The translations under genes were made by a program, and so were the position numbers. Under the pieces are notes generated by a model. It was not told where the DNA came from, ran no database searches, and saw only the letters and a program-made list of their open reading frames with translations. From Dugong dugon (lineage: Eukaryota > Chordata > Mammalia > Sirenia > Dugongidae): a stretch of 64,000 nucleotides of DNA. Location: contig CM057468.1 in assembly GCA_030035585.1 (NCBI GenBank), positions 57,284,145 through 57,348,144 of the forward strand, given 5' to 3'. Shown here one piece after another: positions 56,799-64,000 of this stretch (its first letter is position 1; every line of letters begins with the position of its first letter).

Positions 56799-57288
56799 TA
56801 TATTGGTTTCCTGTGGCTATTTTAACAAACTACCACAAACTTGGCAGCTTAAAACAACAAAAATTTGTTCTCTCACAGTTCTGAGGGCCAGAAGTCTGAA
56901 ATCAGTTTCAATGGGTTAAAAGTAAGGTGTCAACAAGACCATGCACCGTACTGAGGCTCTAGGAATCTGCTCATTGAGTCTTTCAGCTTCTGGTGGCTGC
57001 CACCTGCCAGCATTCCTTGATTTGTGCCTGCATCGTTCCAATCTCTGTCTCTGTGGTCACAATGCCTCCTCTTCTTCTGTGCATGTCAAATCTTCCTCTA
57101 TCTCCCTCGACCTGAATAATCCAGAATACCCTCGCAATCTCAACATCCTTAATTTAATCACATCGGCATAGCACAGGACCAGGCAGTGTTTCATTCTGTT
57201 ATACATAAGGTCACCATGAGTCAGAGCCAACTCGATGGCAACTAACAACAATAACATCTTATAGGGTACCATGATTCGGCCTACCACA
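56799..57288 (-). mobile_element. MLT-like LTR, split by a SINE/RTE tail fragment
   Basis: Reverse LTR: TTGGTTTCCTGTGGCTATTT, ACTACCACAAACTTGGCAGC, TTTGTTCTCTCACAGTTCTG, AATAATCCAGAATACCC and the end GATTCGGCCTACCACA. It is of the same broad type as 15201-15681 and 47028-47766. Confidence 0.82.
57165..57249 (+). mobile_element. 85-bp class C/RTE 3'-end insertion
   Basis: GCATAGCACAGGACCAGGCA, GGTCACCATGAGTCAGAGCC, CAACTCGATGGCAACTAACA. Imperfect 9-bp target copies AATCACATC (57156-57164) and AATAACATC (57250-57258) flank it, inside an LTR. Confidence 0.88.
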
Positions 57289-57298
57289 GGTCTCTTGT

Positions 57299-57510
57299 TT
57301 TGTTATTATTGTTGCTGTGTGCCGTTGAGTCGATTCCAACTCATAGCAACCGTACGTGACAGAGTAGAACTGCCCCATAGGGTTTCCTAGGCTGTAATCT
57401 TTACAGGAGCAGATCACCAGGTCTTTTCTCCCATGGAGCCACTGAGTACATCTGAACCACCAACCTTTGGTTTAGCAGTGGCACGCTTAACCATTGTGCC
57501 ACCAGAGCTC
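57299..57510 (-). mobile_element. Class B SINE
   Basis: GCTGTGTGCCGTTGAGTCGA, CCATAGGGTTTCCTAGGCTG, GGAGCAGATCACCAGG, CCATTGTGCCACCAGAGCTC. A 7-bp target duplication, CTCTTGT, lies at 57292-57298 and 57511-57517. Confidence 0.93.
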
Positions 57511-57517
57511 CTCTTGT

Positions 57518-57924
57518 ACAACCCAGTATATTACAAATCGGTTTATAAAACCTGCCATTTTCCTTCTCCATGACTCTCAGAAAACAAGATAGCCAAACAC
57601 AGTATGTGTAGATTATAAGTAAAGCATCATATGTTCCATAATTGCTTAGTGCCAGGGGGTAAAATAAAATGTCATAGAAGTCCAGATTATAATGGTATGA
57701 TTATGATATCCAATTAAATTAAATTTTTAATATTCTGAGCACATTTTCCACTCTCTAAACAAATACATCATATAAAAAAAATTTAAATATCTAATTACCA
57801 AGTTTAGAAATGGAAGAAATCTAGAATTGCTGGTAATCAAATATAACATTTATTTGTTGGGACTATACTATGTCTCATGCTGGAAGTCATTACTGTCGAG
57901 TGCTGGTAAGATACAATGAATAAA
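57518..57924. other. Mostly unassigned AT-rich sequence
   Basis: A reverse-L2-like patch (ACATTTATTTGTTGGGACTA) may lie at 57838-57880. Nothing else recognised. Confidence 0.35.
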
Positions 57925-58040
57925 ATCAAGGACTCTGAATTAAGAGAGACTTGGATTTGCATCCCAGCTTTGTCCCTGACTAAGTAGATGATTTTAGGCC
58001 TGCCCATAACCTCGATATCCTAACCTGTGATATGAGAGAT
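57925..58040 (+). mobile_element. MIR SINE relic
   Basis: CAAGGACTCTGAATTAAGAG, GGATTTGCATCCCAGCTTTG and CCCATAACCTCGATATCCTA fit the MIR head and core. Confidence 0.75.
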
Positions 58041-58564
58041 ATCCTTGTGGATTTCCTTGCTGCCACGCGAGATTCACAACATAGTAGGATTTAGCCCCTA
58101 ATTCTTTGGCTGGTGCACATCCAAAGTAATCCTATCTCTTTTCCTACCAGGTCCTGGGGAAGCTGCAGCCTGTTGCCTCCTCTGTTTCTGGGGCTCTCTC
58201 CAGCACTGTCCTACTTGGTCCAAGTGTCCCATTCCTTCTCCAGTTTTCACAACTAAACACTAATAAACTGTACTGAAAGACTCTCACCATCTTGTACTTT
58301 GACTCTCTTTTTTTCTGCCCTTCCCATCTCTGTTCTCCACTCCCTCCATCTCAGATAAACCCAGGAACTCCAAACCCTTCTCATGTTAGCATGCAATCCA
58401 GTTCTCGTTTCGGAAGTCTTGGCATCAGCAACCATCCCAGTTCCTTGAAATGAGAGAGGGAGAGGAAGGCATGCAGCTAGGTAGGGGGTTCACAGAAATC
58501 TTTGTGGAGGAACATACTTCACTTCCTAAGAAGAGTTTTTATTTTTGTCAGACTGATACATTTT
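58041..58564. other. Unassigned C/T-rich sequence
   Basis: More GC-rich than the surroundings (about 58130-58440). No exon or repeat could be named. Confidence 0.4.
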
Positions 58565-58710
58565 CTCTAACTTGTTGCATTTTAAATGAGGTTAATACTA
58601 CCCACTTGGAATGGTAGTCATGAGAATTAAAAGAGACAACAGATGTAAAATAATTTAGCACAGTGTCTGGCACATATAACCTCAATAAGTACTATTGCTA
58701 TCACTATCAT
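58565..58710 (+). mobile_element. MIR SINE relic
   Basis: AATGAGGTTAATACTACCCA, GTCATGAGAATTAAAAGAGA, AGCACAGTGTCTGGCACATA, TCAATAAGTACTATTGC. Confidence 0.85.
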
Positions 58711-59468
58711 AGTAATATTACTGTTACTGCTTCAGAGATTAATATTAGGTCTGTTTAGATATAAACCACATAGATATAAGAAAATCTATAGTCAACATTC
58801 TTAAATTGACAACAAACATCACTGAGGTCAGAATTATAGTTTGATTCAGTGCTCTGCTCTAAAGGGTTGTCATGCATAAAAAAACAAATGCCAATGAGCT
58901 CCATTCTGAAAACAATTTTGCCTAGCTTTAGTTTTAGTTTTACAAAATGGGCCTGATTATCTTTTCTCTAGGAGAACAGAATTCCCTCTGAAGTCTCTAA
59001 TGTAACAAAGCGAGAAGAATATTTCTAGTTTCAGTCTTATTGGGTTGCAGGTGAGGACGGGCATGGAGATGAGGATTAGAATGTGAAACGTAAATGTGAT
59101 TCAGAATCAAACTCTTAGTGTTTAAGAATGAACAAACATGTTGCTCACTAATGTTGATAATTTACAATTGATCCTCTTCTCTTTCCTTTTATGCAGTCCC
59201 TGTGACTAATTTCTGCTGTTAATGATTCATAAGCAATATCTACTGCTTCAAATAGGGTGGTGAATGAGAATCTCTGAGCTATATTCAATCCATGAATTTT
59301 TATAACGACAGATGTAAGTGCAACTAACGGTGGAAATTAACCACTAGCTCCACTGGTCTTAATAGAAACTCATTCCTTCAGAATTATAAAAGGAATTTAT
59401 AAGGTCACCCAAAGGCTTATTTCTTTCCCTAACTGCCCTTTAGTAACACTTCTTAATTAATATATACT
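58711..59468. other. Unassigned AT-rich sequence
   Basis: No repeat family or exon was recognised. Confidence 0.4.
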
Positions 59469-59479
59469 ATGACTTTACT

Positions 59480-59690
59480 AGAAAGAGCTCTGGTGGCACA
59501 GTGGTTAAGCTCTCAGCTACTAACCGAAAGGTTGGCGGTTCAAACCCACCAGACACTTCGCGGGATAAGGATGTGGCAATCTGCTTCCATAAAGATCACA
59601 GCCTTGGAAAGCCTATGGGGCAGTTCTACCGTGTCCTATAGGGTCATGATGAGTAGAAACTGACTTGACAATAACGGGTTTGATTTGGTT
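59480..59690 (+). mobile_element. Class B SINE, first of a second same-site pair
   Basis: Head AGAGCTCTGGTGGCACAGTG, B box GGCGGTTCAAACCCACC, middle GATGTGGCAATCTGCTTCCA, end GTCATGATGAGTAGAAACTG, tail GGGTTTGATTTGGTT. Target copies ATGACTTTACT (59469-59479) and ATGACATTAGT (59691-59701) flank it. Confidence 0.94.
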
Positions 59691-59701
59691 ATGACATTAG
59701 T

Positions 59702-59915
59702 AAGGAACGCTGGTGGCGCAGTGATTAAGTGCTTGACCGCTAACCAAAAGGTTGGCAATTCAAAACCAACAACCACTCCGTGGGAGAAAGATGTGGCAGT
59801 CTGCCCCTGTAAAGATTTCAGCCTTGGAAACCTTATGAGTTAGTTCTATTGTATGCTATAGAGTCGCTATGAGTCTGAATCGACTCAACAGCAAAGGGTT
59901 TGGTTTTTGTTTTTT
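59702..59915 (+). mobile_element. Class B SINE, second of the pair
   Basis: Head AGGAACGCTGGTGGCGCAGT, middle GATGTGGCAGTCTGCCCCTG, end GTCGCTATGAGTCTGAATCG, tail GGGTTTGGTTTTTG. A perfect 11-bp duplication, ATGACATTAGT, lies at 59691-59701 and 59916-59926. Confidence 0.96.
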
Positions 59916-60254
59916 ATGACATTAGTGAAAAGTAATGTGATCTCAAGCAGAATTAGGAAAAAGGCAGGTCATTCTGTACAGCTCAGCCATGAGAGAATTT
60001 AGTCCCTAAAATACCAAGCTTCTTGCTAAGGAGACTTCAACTGTAAAGCAATCCCACAGCATGAACACAGAGAACACCATAGTGCCAAGGAGCCAGCACA
60101 CATACAAGAAACTTCCACAAAGTTATTCACACAGTGGTTGTAATGGTGCATTCTGGGGGTGGGGGGGAAGGGGGTGGTGGTTAAACATAATCAAAACTAA
60201 GTTTTACTCTGTTGGCCCTGCCTGAGAAAGGGCACTCGGGCATTTAAAAAACAA

Positions 60255-60320
60255 TTTTTTTATTATATTTATGTGTATATATATATACATATATATATAT
60301 ATACACACATATATATACAA
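60255..60320. repeat. TA-rich microsatellite
   Basis: GTGTATATATATATACATAT and CACACATATATATAC. Further TA runs occur at about 60508-60524, 60702-60720 and 60939-60950, between three SINEs. Confidence 0.92.
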
Positions 60321-60508
60321 CCAAAAAAGAAAAAAACCACTGCCATCAAGTCGATTCCAACTCACAGCAACCCTGTAGGACAGAGCAGAACTGCCCACAG
60401 GGTTTCCAAGACTGTAAATCTTTATGGAAGCAGACTGCCACATCTTTCTACAGCAGAGCAGCTGGTTAGCAGCTGAGCACTTCTAACCACTGCATCACCA
60501 AGGTTCCT
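60321..60508 (-). mobile_element. Class B SINE in TA-rich tract (1 of 3)
   Basis: AAACCACTGCCATCAAGTCG, GGAAGCAGACTGCCACATCT, CTGCATCACCAAGGTTCC. TA-rich sequence lies on both sides; the B-box region is partly lost. Confidence 0.92.
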
Positions 60509-60527
60509 TTATAATATATATAAACTG

Positions 60528-60702
60528 AAACCCACTGCCGTCAAGTCGATTCTGACTCAGTGACCCCATAGGGTTTCCAAGACTTTAATCTTTACAGAAA
60601 CAGACTGCCACATCTTTCTCCTGCAGAGCAGCTGGTGGGTTCAAACCACCAGTATTTTGGTTAGCAGCTGGGAGCTTTAACCACTGTGCAACCACAGCTC
60701 CT
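60528..60702 (-). mobile_element. Class B SINE in TA-rich tract (2 of 3)
   Basis: AAACCCACTGCCGTCAAGTC, GGGTTCAAACCACCAGTATT, GTGCAACCACAGCTCC. A deletion has removed part of the block after GATTCTGACTCAGTGACCCC. Confidence 0.92.
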
Positions 60703-60721
60703 TTATATATATATATATGTG

Positions 60722-60938
60722 TACGGAGTACATGGGTGGCACAAATGGTTAAGTACTCGACTACTAAACAAAAGGTTGGTGGTTCAAACCCACCCAGAAG
60801 CATCTCAGAAAGCAGGTCTAGAGATATGTTTCCAAAAGGTCACAACTTTGAAAACCCTGTGGAGCAGTTCTTCTCTGCAAACATGGGGTTGTCATGAGTT
60901 GAAATAGACTCCACAACAACTAACAGCAACAACAACTA
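60722..60938 (+). mobile_element. Class D SINE in TA-rich tract (3 of 3)
   Basis: Head GTACATGGGTGGCACAAATG, B box GGTGGTTCAAACCCACCC, end GGGTTGTCATGAGTTGAAAT, tail CAACTAACAGCAACAACAAC. Opposite orientation to its two neighbours. Confidence 0.92.
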
Positions 60939-60950
60939 TATATATATTTA

Positions 60951-61817
60951 AGAATAACTTCAAGCAAGAAAACAAGAAAGAAAAAGATCATAATGCATTT
61001 GTATTTATGTAATGCCACGAAAATGGTGCATGTTTTCCCACAGCAACTTTCAATAGTTAAATGGTTTGTCTCTGAGTAAGCCACATGAAAGCATTTACAG
61101 AAACATTCTGCTTTCTCTTTTTTCTATGGTAATCATTTTTTCCATCTGATGTCTCTGGCTACCTGTCTCAACGATCAACAAAAACTGAGTCCATTAAGTC
61201 ATTAAAAAGGTATTAATGGATACGGAGTTTACTAAGTGGAAATGTTCCTCTCTGCTGACTGGCCTGTGTATCCTATGGCTGCAAGATTGAGCCCAGTGAT
61301 AATAACCAGAAAAAACAGACATCACACACTGCTAAAAATAGGCCGATGTCGAAGCTACCAGACTTGGCTCCTAAGTCTCCCTAAAGTGACAAGAAGTCAT
61401 GCCGTTTCTAGTTTCAAGTCATGGGTATTTGACAAGTGTTCTCATATGCCACCTGGAACATCACGACTGCCTACCTAAAAGCCCAGTGGATATTTTTTTT
61501 TCCTTAAGAGAGTGAGATAAGCTCTAAATATATGATGAGGTTCTGATATGCCCAAAGTCTATAATCATTTTCTTTTATTAATTCTGTTTTTTACTGTCAT
61601 GTCATGGGTAATTTTGGTGGAGTTTGTTCTATTTTGAACCAGAGTTCATATCTCTGTGTTTTTGTGTTATTAATTTCCAATAAGGTTGGCTTTCCTTGAC
61701 AAACATACCACGGTGTCAACTGTTTCCATGGTGAGGCCTGAAGACTTAGTTGGACCAGAGTCCAAAGTTTATAGCCAGTTGATTTAATTCTGAGTTATTT
61801 TAAAAGAGATGTTAACC
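60951..61817. other. Unassigned sequence
   Basis: The frame at 61236-61478 has no visible domain. No repeat family was recognised. Confidence 0.4.
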
Positions 61818-62030
61818 TTAAAAAGAAAAAGAAAAAAAACCATTGCCATCAAGTCGATTCCAACTCATAGCAAACGTATAGGACAGAGTAGAGCTACCCC
61901 ATCGGGTTTCCAAGGCTGTAATCTTTATGGAAGCAGACCGCCACATCTTTCTCCCACAGAGCAGCTGGTAGGTTTGAACCACCTATGTTTCGGTTAGCAG
62001 CCAAGCTCTTGAACTACTATACCATCAAAG
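61818..62030 (-). mobile_element. Class B SINE
   Basis: A-rich tail side, AACCATTGCCATCAAGTCGA, GGAAGCAGACCGCCACATCT, GGTAGGTTTGAACCACC, CTACTATACCATCAAAGATA. No clear target duplication. Confidence 0.92.
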
Positions 62031-62164
62031 ATACTATAAAAAATAAAGTCACCTTATTTGGTGGGGGAGGAGAGGCAGAGCACATGCGATTCTGACATAA
62101 AGAGACAATTTCATTTGAAAAAGCTTTTCCTCATTGTCAGCCTTGCACAACCCACCTCACTAGA

Positions 62165-62270
62165 AACCAATTTAGGCTGAATTTTATTTCACAGATGAGA
62201 AAGCTAAGGCCTCACAGGTCCAGGGACTCAGCCAAGGTCATTCAGTAATTCTATGCCATTTTCTGAATTA
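62165..62270 (-). mobile_element. MIR SINE relic
   Basis: TTTCACAGATGAGAAAGCTA, AGGCCTCACAGGTCCAGGGA, CTCAGCCAAGGTCATTCAGT in reverse MIR order. Confidence 0.82.
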
Positions 62271-63036
62271 TCTTTCTTAAAGAAACATACTCTCTTTTTG
62301 AAAATTATTCATTTCTTCCACCTAATTCAGAAGGTAATATTAAGTTTTAGACCCACCAAGAATAGGCTAAAAGCTTCAATCCCAATTTCTGAATATATTC
62401 AGATATGACAAAATATTTTGCCTATTGTTCCTCATCTTACTACAATCTTATGAGAGTTTCTAAACACTTTGAATTAGTTATATTTTACTTCTGTTGTTAG
62501 CGATTTGGAGACTGTTGTGGATTTTGGAAGCTATTAATTGTCTGAAGAAAAGAAAAAACGTCACTGGAACACTTTGGCACACTGAAGGCAAGAAAAAGCC
62601 CTTAATTGCCGTGACTTGGGGGCAAAGAGAAGGAAGCAATTGAACACCAACAGAGAATGTTAAAAAAGAGGCGTGTGAATGTGTTAGAGAATGGAACACA
62701 TTCAACTCTCATTTCTCTTAAGTCTATAATTATGACCTGGCCCAAAGAACAAGCAGTGATTCTCCATAATCTATCTGTTGCCATTAGCTGAAATAGCATT
62801 TAAATACTTGACATCAGCCTCTTCTTTGCCTAAAACAAAACTAGAGAGGAGGGCATGGCGGGGGGGGTAGAGAGGGTGGTCTTAAATTTTGACTCCCATT
62901 ATCTATCACTGCAATCACAATTCTTTAATTTTATGCGTTAAGATAGTGAAGATTGAAGATGAGTGAGCATGGTAGCTTGCCTGGACCTGCTTTCTTTGAG
63001 GAGAGGGTCTGAAGTCCTATTCTAGGATTAAGGCCC
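62271..63036. other. Unassigned AT-rich sequence
   Basis: A G-run lies near 62860-62868. No recognised repeat family or exon. Confidence 0.4.
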
Positions 63037-63553
63037 TGTTATGGATTGAATTGTGTCCCCCAAAAATGTGTGTCATCTTTGCTAGGCTATGATTCCCAAT
63101 ATTGTGTGATTGTCCACCATTTTGTCATTTGATGTGATTTTCCTAAGTGTTGTCAATCCTACCTCTATGATATAAATGAGGCAGGATTAGAGTAGGCAGT
63201 TATGTTAGTGAAGTAGGACTCAATCTACAAGATTAGGTTGTACCTTGAGTCAATCTCTTTTGAGATATAAAAGACAGAAGTAAGCAGAAAGATAGGGAGA
63301 CCTCCTAACACCAAGAAACCAGAGCCAGGAGCAGAACGCATCTCAGGGTCCCTGTGCTGAAAAGCTCCTAGACCAGGGGAAGACTGATGACAAGGACTTT
63401 CCCCCAGAGCCAACAGACAGCTAAAGCCTTCCCCTGCAGGTGGCACCCTGAATTAGGACTTCCAGGCCTCCTAGACCATGAGAGAATAAATTTGTTTGTT
63501 AAAGCCATCCACTTGTGGTATTTCTGTTATAGCAGCACTAGATAACTAAGACA
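63037..63553 (+). mobile_element. Solo LTR, same family as 5507-6010
   Basis: Starts TGTTATGGATTGAATTGTGT and ends CTAGATAACTAAGACA. A TATA-like GATATAAAAG at 63263-63272 marks the U3/R area and AATAAA at 63485-63490 is a polyadenylation signal. The flanking 5-mers (GGCCC, ACTGC) do not match, so the duplication is lost or the end is misjudged. Confidence 0.88.
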
Positions 63554-64000
63554 ACTGCTTAACTCCCACAATGCAGGATTCACATTCACTCTCTCCCCTA
63601 CTCACAACATCAGAGTTTATTTCCTTTTCTGCAGGGTGTAAGTGACAATGGCCAAAGCTCTGGCCCAAGAAGGACACTGACTCTTCCCTTTCTGCCTTCA
63701 AAAAAGGCTTTCTACAAACACATTTAATAGTGTCTGCTTTACCCCCACCTCCTCCCTCACCTCACACTTTGTCAGGTCAAAAGTAAATAAAGATTAATTA
63801 TTCTTAATTTGTTTTCCGAGCTAGGAAAGTAGCAACTTCCCAATTTCCCAGAAATCAAGGAATTCCAGTTGGTATGACTAAACTAGTTTTTCAACTATAT
63901 TGTTCTGATTTTCAGCAGACTGTGAATATCCAACCAGCAACAAAATAGTGTTATTACCTATCAATCAATATTTACTAAGTTCATTTTGACAAACAACTAT
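63554..64000. other. Unassigned sequence at the window end
   Basis: No repeat family or exon was recognised. Confidence 0.4.

Noticed and set aside
56573-56884. 103-codon plus-strand frame
   Set aside because: Its 3' part overlaps an MLT-like LTR and no protein family was recognised.
63263-63490. Host gene promoter and polyadenylation signal
   Set aside because: The TATA-like box and AATAAA lie within an LTR at the expected positions; no adjacent exon could be supported.

Overview
The window looks like mammalian nuclear DNA from an afrotherian, most probably an elephant or close proboscidean relative. The deciding evidence is about 30 tRNA-derived SINE copies whose 3' ends match a co-resident RTE (Bov-B-like) LINE, i.e. 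AfroSINEs and the afrotherian RTE1 LINE. L1 tails with two unfamiliar long 3' UTRs and a MaLR-type LTR family are also present. Older repeats shared by placental mammals (MIR, L2, MER5, L1M, MLT-like LTRs) form the background. Hyrax or sirenian cannot be excluded by eye.

No protein-coding exon, rRNA, functional tRNA, CpG island or bacterial-type feature could be supported. All longer open frames fall in transposons or in AT-rich DNA without recognisable domains. The window is best read as intergenic or deep intronic sequence.

The SINEs fall into four structural classes used below. Class A (~150-165 bp): tRNA-like head (A box resembling TGGCGCAGTGGTTAAG, B box resembling GGTTCGAATCC) and a GGGTTTGGTTTT tail. 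Class B (~205-220 bp): the same plus a middle block of ~45 bp. Class C (~330-350 bp): a tRNA-Gly-like head, a body matching the RTE 5' region, and an (AAC)n RTE tail. Class D (~200 bp): an A/B-like head with a C-like (AAC)n tail. All four appear to borrow the RTE 3' end, which fits mobilisation by RTE protein.

Layout. 0.7-2.1 kb: minus-strand L1 3' end with a perfect 17-bp target duplication. 2.6-5.5 kb: MIR/L2 relics hit by SINEs. 5.5-6.0 kb: solo LTR. 6.9-9.6 kb: L1, RTE and old L1M tails. 9.6-16 kb: MIR, MER5, SINEs and an MLT-like LTR. 17.9-18.3 kb: a complete RTE deletion derivative. 18-29 kb: sparse, with MER5, SINEs and a microsatellite. 29.5-32.2 kb: a 2.3-kb dead RTE inside a class C SINE. 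34-42 kb: SINEs, a truncated RTE with a 13-bp target duplication, and an L1 tail. 43-45 kb: a class C SINE, an inverted-LTR palindrome and another LTR. 46.8-48.7 kb: an L1M broken by an LTR (itself broken by a SINE) and by a class C SINE. 50-64 kb: SINE-dense, with two places where two SINEs used one target in succession, three SINEs in a TA-rich tract, and a final LTR.

The most unusual object is the 824-bp inverted-LTR palindrome at 43343-44166. It is flanked by one 5-bp target duplication and carries a purine-rich-tract complement next to the LTR, which suggests an aberrant snap-back reverse transcript integrated through two U5 ends.
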